Shown here: positions 18,254 through 27,211 of the stretch, piece after piece
Numbering within the stretch: position 1 is the stretch's first letter
Layout: the number at the start of each line of letters is the position of its first letter
DNA from: Fodinibius saliphilus
Lineage (GTDB): Bacteria > Bacteroidota > Rhodothermia > Balneolales > Balneolaceae
NCBI RefSeq assembly: GCF_005869845.1
Contig: NZ_VAWF01000001.1
Span: 496,001 to 560,000 of the forward strand
DNA: 64,000 nucleotides
Reading direction: 5' to 3'
The notes under the pieces: model-generated
The model's input: only the letters and a program-made list of their open reading frames with translations
What the model was told of the DNA's origin: nothing
The model's database searches: none
Translations under genes and position numbers: made by a program

Positions 18254-18337
18254 ACTTTTAAGATTGATTTCGGTTGCCTTGAATAATAAATAGAGTTCTT
18301 AAAAAAGGTTATTAGGAAATCTAAAATATATATTTAA

Positions 18338-19171
18338 TTGAGTTATAAGATTAACATACTGGTTTCGACAATTGATTCAGGCATTCAAGATCTGGATACA
18401 GTTATTTTAGATCCCAAAAGTAATGTAAAGTATATCGTCTCACATCAATATACAGACGAGAAATATAAAAAAATTCCCGATTTTTTGGAGAGAGAGGATA
18501 TTATAGTGTCTCAAATTTTTGGGAGGGGGGTAACAAAATCTCGAAACAATGCGATCCGACTTGCAGATGGCGAAATTGGTCTTTTTGCTGATGATGACGT
18601 TACCTACAAAGAGAGTTATTTTGACAGGCTGGAAAAGAGATTTAAGGAGAACCCTAATCTGGATGTAGCACTTTTCAAGATAAAGACTGGCCGGGGAGAA
18701 CCTGAATATAAAAACTATCCCAATAAAGTTGTTCAGTATACAAATGCACCTTCAGTGGGTACTGTGGAAATGGCATTCCGCATAAAAAAAATTCGTGATA
18801 AAGGGATTTGTTTTGATGAACGGTTTGGGGCCGGTCAAGAGCTTTTAATTGGAGCAGATGAGAGTATCTTTGTACAAGATTGTATTGATGCAGGGCTGAA
18901 AGTGAAGTTTTTCCCTGAATATATCGTGGGTCATCCCTTTGAAAGTTCAGTAAAGACAATACCTAAATATGATAAACGTCGTATTTGGGTGACCGGTGGG
19001 TTTGACTGCAGAATAAATGGACCTATAGCTTTAGTAAAGGCTTTTTTAGGAACGGTAAAAAATTTGCCAGACTTGTTGCGGCACAAGAAAAATCCGATTG
19101 CGTATTTTTATCATCGAATTTCTGCTGTGCTTTACATCTTGAAAACTAACAATAATCAACGAAAATTATAA
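18338..19171 (+). CDS. Glycosyltransferase family 2-like
   Basis: A 277-residue GT-A protein with a reduced N terminus (INILVSTIDSGIQDL), KSRNNAIRLADGEIGLFADDDVTY containing the DDD metal site (about residues 86-93), and GADESIFVQDC as acceptor acidic motif. The start is TTG 18338 directly after an in-frame TAA, since no in-frame ATG exists before the conserved region. No good ribosome site is visible. Substrate unknown. Confidence 0.8.
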   Translation: MSYKINILVSTIDSGIQDLDTVILDPKSNVKYIVSHQYTDEKYKKIPDFLEREDIIVSQIFGRGVTKSRNNAIRLADGEIGLFADDDVTYKESYFDRLEKRFKENPNLDVALFKIKTGRGEPEYKNYPNKVVQYTNAPSVGTVEMAFRIKKIRDKGICFDERFGAGQELLIGADESIFVQDCIDAGLKVKFFPEYIVGHPFESSVKTIPKYDKRRIWVTGGFDCRINGPIALVKAFLGTVKNLPDLLRHKKNPIAYFYHRISAVLYILKTNNNQRKL

Positions 19172-19232
19172 CCTTTTTAGTGTTTTACTACCACTACACG
19201 AGAGGTTATTTCAAACGAAAAGAAATAATTCT

Positions 19233-20135
19233 ATGGATCAAGAGTATAAAGTGGATTTCATGATTGTTGGGTCCCAAAAATGTGGTACAACAACACTTGC
19301 AGAAATGCTGAGAAGGCACCCTGCAATTGTATCTTGCGATGAAAAAGAGCCAATGTTTTTCTGTTCTAGCCCAAATTGGCAAGATGAAATTTCTGATTAC
19401 CACTCACTATTTCAGTGGAAAAAGGGGGGCATGCATTTTGAATCTTCCACCTCATATACCTTTTATCCATATCGAGATCTTAAAGTTTGGGATCGCCTGT
19501 ATACTTACAATCCTGATCTTAAAATTATTTATATCGTTAGGCATCCGATCGACAGAATTATTTCTAGTTATATGCATGCATATGAGCAGGGACATTTTGA
19601 TACTGGGCTTGAAAAAACAATTGTTAAAAACGCTTTCTTCTTGAATGTAACCCGATATGCTACACAAATTAGGCCTTATATCGATCGATTTGGGTCAGAA
19701 AACGTTCAAATCCTTTTTTTTGAGGATTTGGTCCAAGATCCAAGTGCTGTAGTTAGTGAGTTATCAAAATTTTTAGGGATTTCAGAAAAAAACTTTGGTG
19801 ATGTGCAAAATATTCATTCTAATAAATCGGTAGGAGGAAATAAGTTACATCACAGATATAAAAATCCTGGTATTGTGCTTCGAATAGTTCGCCGGTTTTT
19901 GCCATTTGTGTGGAAGAAAATAACGGATAATTCTGATCGGGCTTTTAAAGAGAAGCCTCAAATGGATCGGCAATATCAAGAAATGGTTCTCCATTTACTA
20001 AGAAATGAGATCGATGAATTAGAACAAATAACGGGTAGAGATTTAAGTACATGGAGAAAAATCAATGACTGTAACTTCAACGGAGATATTGAATCTGTTG
20101 AGCCATCATGGGATAGACTTAAGGTACATAACTAA
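19233..20135 (+). CDS. PAPS-dependent carbohydrate sulfotransferase
   Basis: A 300-residue protein with the two classic sulfotransferase signatures: 5'-phosphosulfate loop FMIVGSQKCGTTTLAEML (about residues 10-27, catalytic Lys in QKCGTTT) and 3'-phosphate site IIYIVRHPIDRIISSYMHAY (about 98-117). FEDLVQDPSAVVSELSKFLG is the usual C-terminal helix. It resembles heparan/GAG-type and Nod-factor sulfotransferases and should sulfate the polysaccharide. Confidence 0.9.
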   Translation: MDQEYKVDFMIVGSQKCGTTTLAEMLRRHPAIVSCDEKEPMFFCSSPNWQDEISDYHSLFQWKKGGMHFESSTSYTFYPYRDLKVWDRLYTYNPDLKIIYIVRHPIDRIISSYMHAYEQGHFDTGLEKTIVKNAFFLNVTRYATQIRPYIDRFGSENVQILFFEDLVQDPSAVVSELSKFLGISEKNFGDVQNIHSNKSVGGNKLHHRYKNPGIVLRIVRRFLPFVWKKITDNSDRAFKEKPQMDRQYQEMVLHLLRNEIDELEQITGRDLSTWRKINDCNFNGDIESVEPSWDRLKVHN

Positions 20136-20173
20136 TCCCTTATAGGTTAAGGTTATATTGCTGTTATATCTAA

Positions 20174-21130
20174 TTACCCTGGTGAAGTGATTAGCTTTTT
20201 AACTTTGTTCTTCCAATAATATGGCTTTAAGAAAGTGGGAAGTATATATCCCAATGGTGAATGCTTAAAATCAAAAGCCTTATAAATATACCAGTATGTC
20301 AGTAGTTTTTTAATGGAAGGTTCGTTCAGAGATTTAACTTTTAGGTAATTTAACCTGGCAAAGTGCTTGGAGCCTTCCAGGTATATCAGCTCGTTAGATT
20401 TTTTGGGGACGAGATCACATAACACATCCAAAAGAAATTTTGAGTCTTCTACCCATTCTTTCAATCTTGATGCTGAACCGCGATTATCTCCGTGATCTCT
20501 AAATGAAGCCTTAATTTCTTCTATTTCTATTCGTGGATATTTTGCTGCTATTTTCATTTCTGCTACAACATCATTCCATAAATGAGTTTTAGAATGGAAT
20601 CCTCCTACTTCACGTAGAGCTTCAGTTTTAAAAAGGGTGTTACAAAGGTAGGGAGAGGTCTTGTCATCAAACCATTCAAAGATAAAATCGGTAAATGATT
20701 GTCCGCTTATCTTATTGAATCTTTTGGCAATCAAAAAGCCGTTTCCATCGATAATTCGCATGCCGGTACGGATTAGCCCTGCATCAGGCTTAGAATCAAC
20801 CTTGCCTATGCAAGTCTCAATAAAATCGGGATCAATTAAATCATCATCATGGAGCATGTGAAAATACATGCCATTTGCTTTTTCCACACAAAAGTTAAAG
20901 TTGTTATTTGCTCCTATATTTTTTTTGTGCTTAAAATATTTGATTCTTTCATCTTTATAACTGTTAATAAGCTTTTCAGTATTGTCAGGTGAACAGTTAT
21001 CAGAGACAATAATTTCAATATTTGGATAGGTTTGTTGTAAAGCACTTTCCAAGGCATTTTTTAAATACCCATCGGCGCGGTTGTAGGTTGGAATTCCAAT
21101 GGTCACAAGTGGTTTTTGTTCTTTAGTCAT
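20174..21130 (-). CDS. Glycosyltransferase family 2
   Basis: A 318-residue GT-A enzyme: VTIGIPTYNRADGYLKNAL, IIVSDNCSPDNTEKLI (about 38-53), KYFKHKKNIGANNNFNFCVEKANGMYFHMLHDDDLIDP with an intact DDD metal site. It is the last gene of the long minus-strand block, about 120 bp after the NrfD gene, and may be transcribed with it. It converges on the sulfotransferase gene at 19233. Confidence 0.88.
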   Translation of the reverse strand: MTKEQKPLVTIGIPTYNRADGYLKNALESALQQTYPNIEIIVSDNCSPDNTEKLINSYKDERIKYFKHKKNIGANNNFNFCVEKANGMYFHMLHDDDLIDPDFIETCIGKVDSKPDAGLIRTGMRIIDGNGFLIAKRFNKISGQSFTDFIFEWFDDKTSPYLCNTLFKTEALREVGGFHSKTHLWNDVVAEMKIAAKYPRIEIEEIKASFRDHGDNRGSASRLKEWVEDSKFLLDVLCDLVPKKSNELIYLEGSKHFARLNYLKVKSLNEPSIKKLLTYWYIYKAFDFKHSPLGYILPTFLKPYYWKNKVKKLITSPG

Positions 21131-21250
21131 TTTTTAAACCTCTATTAGGCTTAATATTTCTCAGTTTGGATTATTTATTTCTCTCTATTTTAAATCTAAT
21201 TATCAACTGTATTTTAATATCGTAATGTGATGTGTTCATAATCTTATAGT

Positions 21251-22144
21251 TCAAACTTTTACAGATAGTGCCTCTGGTTTACGATAGAGGGTGATTTTTC
21301 TATAAAAGCCGGCTTTTATGACTATCCCATACCGTATTTTGTAAGCAGTATACATAGGGATTAATGCTGCAAATGCTGCTAAATAAGATGTGATTCCTGT
21401 AAGAAATTCAGGGTGAAATAGCATTCTGTAGATCTCAACTACAATGACCAAAGCAGGTAAAGCATGCCCCACAATAGGGATCGTAAATCTGTATTTCGCC
21501 TTACGTAGATGCCGAGTGGCCAGCCTGAAAGCAGGGTCTTGAGTATAGTTTACATATGCATACCAAAGGATAATATCTAAAAGAAGGAATCCCAGCGTAG
21601 TAAAAGCAAGATACGGAGACGTATTACCGGAGAAAGTTAAGAAACATAGTAGTAGTCCACTGCCTGCAACAAACCCAGACACAACAAATAAAACGGGAGT
21701 TAACCAAATATTCCAGGCTGGTAGCCCCCGGCTCTTGTACATAATCATTCCCTGGCTAATCAAGAATATTAGTCCGGATATAAAACCAACTAGGCTAAAA
21801 AATATTGAGGAAAAGATAACCTCAAGAAAGCATGAAGGAATAAAAATAGCAGCTGCCAGAGTTTCGCGTGACATCCATGACTGCTTCCAGTTTCGCATAA
21901 GATAGATTGCTCGGGAAGGCCTTCCTGCTTCTTGGGATACGGCAAATAACCCAAGTATAATCAAAAGTGGCGCGCTAACGATATAAAACAAATTCGTACT
22001 AGTGCTAAACTCCTGAAAACAAGATAAAAATGTGCCAACGAGATAAATTCCGCTTCCAACCCCACCAAGCGTGAAGTTTAGTACAGCAGGTAAGCGCCAT
22101 ACATTTTGGTGTATTGGTTGTAAGGTGTTGGCTATTTCTCTCAT
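21251..22144 (-). CDS. NrfD/PsrC-type membrane subunit
   Basis: A 297-residue integral membrane protein with about eight to nine hydrophobic helices and the N-terminal pattern LNFTLGGVGSGIYLVGTFLS typical of NrfD/PsrC/DmsC-like quinone-reactive anchors. Such subunits pass electrons between quinone and a ferredoxin-type partner. It starts 2 bp after the ferredoxin gene ends, which in turn follows a GMC oxidoreductase, so the three probably form one membrane redox complex. Finding this in a polysaccharide operon is unusual. Confidence 0.82.
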   Translation of the reverse strand: MREIANTLQPIHQNVWRLPAVLNFTLGGVGSGIYLVGTFLSCFQEFSTSTNLFYIVSAPLLIILGLFAVSQEAGRPSRAIYLMRNWKQSWMSRETLAAAIFIPSCFLEVIFSSIFFSLVGFISGLIFLISQGMIMYKSRGLPAWNIWLTPVLFVVSGFVAGSGLLLCFLTFSGNTSPYLAFTTLGFLLLDIILWYAYVNYTQDPAFRLATRHLRKAKYRFTIPIVGHALPALVIVVEIYRMLFHPEFLTGITSYLAAFAALIPMYTAYKIRYGIVIKAGFYRKITLYRKPEALSVKV

Positions 22145-22145
22145 C

Positions 22146-22805
22146 TTATTTCATGTTATTTTTTAGGGTATAATCCTCTGGAAGGATGTACCACAAAGAG
22201 GGGGCAGTTCCAACTTCCGGATGTAGGCATTCTACATTTTCTTCTCTTACCATTTTGGATATGTTACTATTTGGATTTTCCAAATCCCCAAAATGCAATG
22301 CTTTAGAACTACACATGTTTACACAAGATGGTGTTGCTTCAATATCTATACCTGGCATTAGGCCCTGTTGTAACCCCGCATCCACTTTTACAACACAAAA
22401 ATTACACTTTGTACAGGTTCCCAAGAATGATTGGAGATCTTCGTCATTAACTTTTTCATCAATTGGGTTATTATCATCTAGTTCTACTATTGACCTGGTG
22501 TTATATGGACATCCAACTATGCAGTATCCACACCCTGTACACAAATCCGGATCAATATCGACGATACCATCGGGTCGTTGATAAGTTGCTTTGGTAGGAC
22601 AAACCTCAAGGCAGGGGGCGTTTTCACATTGCATGCAGCTCATCGGCAGAGAAATACGTATTTCATCTTTAACGTGATCTATTCCGAAATCAAAAACATT
22701 TCTGCGGCTCCCTCTAGGTACATTATTGGTTTGCGTGCAAGCGACTTCACATGCTTTGCAGTTGATACATTGTTCCAGATCTATGATCATTCCCCATTTA
22801 GGCAT
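22146..22805 (-). CDS. Four-cluster ferredoxin-type electron-transfer subunit (NrfC/PsrB/DmsB family)
   Basis: A 219-residue protein with four cysteine groups: CINCKACEVAC, CMQCENAPCLEVC, CTGCGYCIVGC, and a final CTKCNFC paired with a later CVNMC. This is the layout of PsrB/DmsB-type subunits carrying four [4Fe-4S] clusters. No Tat or Sec signal is visible, so its side of the membrane depends on a partner. It would relay electrons between the GMC oxidoreductase encoded upstream and the NrfD-like anchor downstream. Confidence 0.88.
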   Translation of the reverse strand: MPKWGMIIDLEQCINCKACEVACTQTNNVPRGSRRNVFDFGIDHVKDEIRISLPMSCMQCENAPCLEVCPTKATYQRPDGIVDIDPDLCTGCGYCIVGCPYNTRSIVELDDNNPIDEKVNDEDLQSFLGTCTKCNFCVVKVDAGLQQGLMPGIDIEATPSCVNMCSSKALHFGDLENPNSNISKMVREENVECLHPEVGTAPSLWYILPEDYTLKNNMK

Positions 22806-22826
22806 AAAAAACCTCTCTCCAGTTCA

Positions 22827-24452
22827 TTAATTATCTATTTGTTTTTTAAGATGATCAGCCAGTCGCAGAGATAATGCTACAGCGGTTAAAACGGGGTTTG
22901 CATATCCTACCGTGGGATAAACTGACGGACCTGCTATAAATAAATTTAGTATTCCATGTACTCTGCAATTGGGATCGACGACTCCATTTTCCGGGGATTC
23001 GTGCATGCGCGTCGTACCCATATTATGCCAACCACCATGAATGTCAGGAGGTGGCACATCATCTTTTAGTTCGATCTCCAGATGGCCAAGTCCCGATCGA
23101 CGCAGTTCATTGTCAACTATTTGTTGGGCTTTACGAATACTTCTGATGTCTTGGGAATTTAATTTCCAATCCAACTTTATTTTTTGTTGCCCAAACTGGT
23201 CTTTAACGTTATCAAGCATTACTCTGCTTTCCGGATCTGGAACTTGTTCAGCCATAATGTTTAGCTTAAATGCATTTATTTGACTACTGTTATCCAGATA
23301 CTTGTCGAAGTGAGGACCGGCTACTTTTCGCAGAACGGCAGCTGCGATACCATCAAAATTTTGGATGCAGTTTTTTAAATGTCCTTCAAAATCGTCGACT
23401 TTTCGGCCACTTGCCACTGCAGCACCAATCTTTTTGAGCGATTGTACCCCACTGTTAGGATCCGGAATGGAGACAGGATGAATAGAAGTGGTAAAGTTTA
23501 GTAATTGCTCTTCTCTCAATACATTTTCATCAATAGTCAATTTGCCCATAACGGGTGTTCCATTTTGTTGATGAACATCATAGAGCCCAGCACGTTTGTA
23601 TAGGTTGGGATCTGATGGGTAAAAAACCCCACTCCATAAGTGAGGGTGTTCCATGAAGAATCTACCTACAAGGTCGTTTTGATTCCCTAACCCACATTTC
23701 ATAACATCATTAGAAAGCAACAACAAACGTGGTATTTCCAATGCGCCAGTTGCTAGTATAAATTGTGTTGCTTTTACACGAAATTCTTTTCCATTACGAG
23801 TTGTTGTAAGTATCGTTTTAACTTTTTTGGCGTTTTCAGAGGCCTCAATTTTTAGTGCAGTCGCATTTAGTACCGTGGTGATATTTTTTGCATTGTCCAG
23901 TTCTCGTCTATAATCTTCATAGAAAATGTTTTTTCGTGTGAACTGAAAAATTGTTGTTTTAACTTTTTCATTAACAAATGGGAGGGGAGTTCTGGTATCA
24001 GAGCTTTTCCAATGATCAGCATCATAAGAATAGGGACCAATTTTACAAACTTCGTGTGCTCGTTCATAGTATGGATCGAGATGAGTCTTACTAAAAGGCC
24101 AACCGCTGTATGGCACCCAGTCGCGTTTTTCAAAGTCTATGCTATCCATCCCGCGCAATCGTACTCCCTGTTCCTCATTATCGATATCTATGATCCAACG
24201 ATGGCTGGTTCCTCCAAAAGCCCTAACTCGAGTACGGTCTAGATCGTAATAGGGTGTTCCAACGTTTTTACCGGTATTCAGTGTTTGTAGTTCCGGATTG
24301 GGTTCCAAACCGCCACTTTCAAGTAAAAGGACGTTAACATCTTTATTAATAAATTCTCTGGCAACAGTAATTCCAGCCACCCCTGCACCGATAATACAAA
24401 TATCCGTAGCTATTACTTTACCTGTTTCAATATTTGATGAATCTATGATCAT
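22827..24452 (-). CDS. GMC-family FAD-dependent oxidoreductase
   Basis: About 541 residues. FAD-binding GxGxxG in CIIGAGVAGITVARE (about 20-34), LLLESGG, FGGTSHRW near 80, and the C-terminal GMC block with HNMGTTRM, LFIAGPSVYPTVGYANPVLTAVALSLRLADHL. GMC enzymes oxidise alcohols, often sugar hydroxyls. The usual His of the active site is in GGWHNMGTTRMHESP. I place the start at ATG 24452, 1 nt after the stop of the preceding PP-loop gene; a TTG lies 9 nt upstream. Next to ferredoxin and NrfD genes, it may feed electrons from sugar oxidation to the quinone pool. Confidence 0.85.
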   Translation of the reverse strand: MIIDSSNIETGKVIATDICIIGAGVAGITVAREFINKDVNVLLLESGGLEPNPELQTLNTGKNVGTPYYDLDRTRVRAFGGTSHRWIIDIDNEEQGVRLRGMDSIDFEKRDWVPYSGWPFSKTHLDPYYERAHEVCKIGPYSYDADHWKSSDTRTPLPFVNEKVKTTIFQFTRKNIFYEDYRRELDNAKNITTVLNATALKIEASENAKKVKTILTTTRNGKEFRVKATQFILATGALEIPRLLLLSNDVMKCGLGNQNDLVGRFFMEHPHLWSGVFYPSDPNLYKRAGLYDVHQQNGTPVMGKLTIDENVLREEQLLNFTTSIHPVSIPDPNSGVQSLKKIGAAVASGRKVDDFEGHLKNCIQNFDGIAAAVLRKVAGPHFDKYLDNSSQINAFKLNIMAEQVPDPESRVMLDNVKDQFGQQKIKLDWKLNSQDIRSIRKAQQIVDNELRRSGLGHLEIELKDDVPPPDIHGGWHNMGTTRMHESPENGVVDPNCRVHGILNLFIAGPSVYPTVGYANPVLTAVALSLRLADHLKKQIDN

Positions 24453-24453
24453 T

Positions 24454-25686
24454 TTATACAAAAATAGATTTGAACTTATTATATGACCGTTTAAAATTTT
24501 TGTTTTTTAAAAATGTATTTGATCCTGATGCTTTATTCTTGATACTATTATACTTATTCAACTTTGATTCCAAGAGATTAGCCAAGTCTTTCCGACCTAT
24601 CTCTCTGAGGGGAGGGATGAGGTCAGTATAGGGGGCTATCATATCATCAGATGTTATTTTTACGCCTTTTAAAACCATTTCTGCAGTTACATTATCATAG
24701 GGAAAGGAATCCATTTTATTGAGCTTTCCAAGTACCAGAAATTCCAGCATTGTACGGATACATTTTTCACATCTACCGCAGTTCAAGTTATTATGTTTAT
24801 ATTTCTTGAAATAGTTGCATACCCGCAGGTTAAATGGTACCGATAAGTAATCAGTAACCATTTTTACTTTTTCCAGTCGGGAATAAATGAGCCCATCATG
24901 ACGAATTTGCAAATTGTTACTGCTGAAATTCGGTTCTAGTAAGGGATGAGAACCATAAGGGGTTATATTTGAGACTCGCAAGGATGATGCGATCGATACA
25001 GTACTGAACCGATTGCTTAATATATGTGCAATAGCAGCTAGTGCGGCTCCCTGGAACTCCCAAATCCAGAAGTAAAAATTGTTCGAAGCATCCTCTTCAC
25101 GGTAATTTAAATAGATGTTGGTATATACCGGCAAGAGGGTTACCTCTAAGCGGCTTACAACCTCTTTAAGCATAGAAAATACATAGCCAAATTTTTTCGG
25201 ATCATCCTGTTCAAGGCCAAAAACAATAACTCCGTCTTTTATATATCCGGGATGTTCTTTCGGATAAATCTGCCGATTATCAACGAATGTGCTGTAGGAA
25301 TCTATTCCACCGGAAAAAAAGAAGGCAGCATTTTTATTGCGAGTGTCTTGAGTTTTTTTTCCCTTGGTTTCAATTTCAAGAGTGATTAGTTCATGTTTAT
25401 CACGATAGTACCAGTGACGGTATAAACCCAAAACATCTTTCACACCTTGATACAAAGCAGGAGAGATTGCTTCATCAATGGTATACCGTTGTTCTCCATA
25501 ATATAATGCAGGAAATAATGTAGCCAAGAAAAAAGCATCAGGATTACAAGAGATATCGCTACTAAACTGTTTATCTACTTCAAAATAGATTACTTCCTGC
25601 GGCCGGTCTATCGTTTCCCAGACCAGCTCCGCACTAATTCTGCATCGATTATTAGCATAACTTTTTTTAATGTTTTGGACCTTCAT
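24454..25686 (-). CDS. PP-loop ATPase with QueC-like zinc motif (copy 2)
   Basis: A 410-residue protein. Residues 1-130 form an N-terminal domain of unknown function (EVIYFEVDKQF, SCNPDAFFLA). A PP-loop AAFFFSGGIDSYST follows at about 143-156, as in QueC, NAD synthetase and asparagine synthetase, which adenylate a carboxylate or similar group. Near the C terminus Cys plus CGRCEKC (CxxCxxC) resembles the zinc site of QueC. It is a tandem paralogue of the next gene upstream. A possible role is amidation or another activated-carboxyl reaction on a uronic acid; this is inference. Confidence 0.7.
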   Translation of the reverse strand: MKVQNIKKSYANNRCRISAELVWETIDRPQEVIYFEVDKQFSSDISCNPDAFFLATLFPALYYGEQRYTIDEAISPALYQGVKDVLGLYRHWYYRDKHELITLEIETKGKKTQDTRNKNAAFFFSGGIDSYSTFVDNRQIYPKEHPGYIKDGVIVFGLEQDDPKKFGYVFSMLKEVVSRLEVTLLPVYTNIYLNYREEDASNNFYFWIWEFQGAALAAIAHILSNRFSTVSIASSLRVSNITPYGSHPLLEPNFSSNNLQIRHDGLIYSRLEKVKMVTDYLSVPFNLRVCNYFKKYKHNNLNCGRCEKCIRTMLEFLVLGKLNKMDSFPYDNVTAEMVLKGVKITSDDMIAPYTDLIPPLREIGRKDLANLLESKLNKYNSIKNKASGSNTFLKNKNFKRSYNKFKSIFV

Positions 25687-25701
25687 CTTTCTGGGGATAT
25701 T

Positions 25702-26928
25702 CTAAGATTTTAGCATATACGTTAATTTATGGTCATGTATTTTATGATTTAATTTGATGAACTTGGATTTTAACTTTTTATCCTTGTTGTAATACAGATT
25801 CAACTTGTATCTCAAAGCGTTTGCCAGTTCATTGTGATTCTGTTCTTCTAATGGGGCAATAAGTTCGTTATAGCATGCTGCGGTATATTCACTAGTTATG
25901 GCTACATTTTTGTATATCATTTCTGCAGTGATATTGTCGGTGGGGAATGAATCTATTTCGTGTAATTTACCAATGGCCATAAACGCCAGCATTGTACGGA
26001 TACATTTTTCACATTTGCCGCAATTTAAATTCCCATATTCATATTTTTTGTATCGATTACATACTCTTAGAGATATAGGTAAGGGAGAGGCTTCTAACAT
26101 TTTTTTTGTTTTAGTCAGCCTGGAATAAAGTATCCCATCAAGACGAATGTTCAACTTTTCACTGCTAAAATTAGGTAGTATCGAAGGATGAAGCCCGTCG
26201 GGTACTTGGTGAACTAAATCATAGGTTCCGGCTATTGAAATACTGTTCAATCTATTGCTTAAAATATGAGCAATAGATGCTAATGCAGCCCCCTGAAACT
26301 TTGAGATCCAGAAGTCAAAGCTATTTTTCGCATCCTCTTCGCGGTGGATAAGGTAGATATTAGTGTAAACTGGTATTAATGAAATATTTAAATCATCAGC
26401 AACTTGTTGTAAAAATGAGAGCACATATTCGAACTTTTTTGGATCGTCTTGTTCTAGTCCATATGCAACAACACCATGTGTTATATATCTAGGATGCGTT
26501 TTTGAGTAAATGGACCAATTTTCAAACAGAGTATGATAAGAGTCAACGCCTCCTGATAAAAAACAAGCCGATTTACCTTTTTTGTATAATGATGTGGCTT
26601 GTGCCTTAGTTTCTACTTCTAATTTAAGTGGATCTCTTTTATCCTTGTAAAACCAATGGTAAAACCATCCCAGTGTATCTTTAGCTCCTTGATATAAAAC
26701 TGGTGAAATCTTTTCCTCGATAAAAAACCGATGCTCTCCGTAATGTAATGCGGGGATTACAGTAGCCAGGAAAAAAGCATTTGGGTTACAGGATATATCG
26801 TTAGCGAACTGTTCATCTACCTCAAAATAAACCTCTTCTGATGGTCGGGGGGTATCCTCCCAGATAATATTCGCACTTACCCTTTTTCTCCCGCTAATTA
26901 TATCTGTTTTAAAGTCTTGAACCTTCAC
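25702..26928 (-). CDS. PP-loop ATPase with QueC-like zinc motif (copy 1)
   Basis: A 408-residue paralogue of the gene at 24454, similar along its full length. PP-loop SACFLSGGVDSYHT, and C-terminal Cys with CGKCEKCIRTM are both intact, so both copies look active rather than one being a relic. The start is GTG 26928, supported by AGAGG 7-8 nt upstream. The two copies may act as a heterodimer or on two different sugars. Confidence 0.7.
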   Translation of the reverse strand: MKVQDFKTDIISGRKRVSANIIWEDTPRPSEEVYFEVDEQFANDISCNPNAFFLATVIPALHYGEHRFFIEEKISPVLYQGAKDTLGWFYHWFYKDKRDPLKLEVETKAQATSLYKKGKSACFLSGGVDSYHTLFENWSIYSKTHPRYITHGVVAYGLEQDDPKKFEYVLSFLQQVADDLNISLIPVYTNIYLIHREEDAKNSFDFWISKFQGAALASIAHILSNRLNSISIAGTYDLVHQVPDGLHPSILPNFSSEKLNIRLDGILYSRLTKTKKMLEASPLPISLRVCNRYKKYEYGNLNCGKCEKCIRTMLAFMAIGKLHEIDSFPTDNITAEMIYKNVAITSEYTAACYNELIAPLEEQNHNELANALRYKLNLYYNKDKKLKSKFIKLNHKIHDHKLTYMLKS

Positions 26929-27028
26929 TTGAACCTCTTATTGAATTACTTTCTTAGTTGTATAATCACTCTCTTCTTATTGTAAAACATGGGTAATGAA
27001 TAGTTTTATACCCCCATATTACCTGTTA

Positions 27029-27187
27029 TCATTTTTTTACCCAGTAAGACGTATTATCCTTATCGGATTTGAGTCGCAATGGGTCATATCCAAATAAACG
27101 TAATATCAGTCCCGTAGGAGTGATTATTACATAGAATAGGATTGCCAGTACCAACTGTTCGATCCAGTTATTTTTTTTAGCAGCCAT
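27029..27187 (-). CDS. SxtJ-like small membrane protein
   Basis: A 52-residue protein found by reading the gap after the carbamoyltransferase gene. It has one hydrophobic helix (QLVLAILFYVIITPTGLILR) and the ending RLFGYDPLRLK...SYWVKK. The order ...PTGL-x-x-R-x-x-G-x-DPL...SYW matches the C-terminal part of SxtJ-family membrane proteins, which commonly sit next to carbamoyltransferases. It starts 24 bp after that gene. Function is unknown; the family match is from memory of the motif. Confidence 0.7.
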   Translation of the reverse strand: MAAKKNNWIEQLVLAILFYVIITPTGLILRLFGYDPLRLKSDKDNTSYWVKK

Positions 27188-27211
27188 GATGGAATTATAT
27201 TTAGTTTCTTA

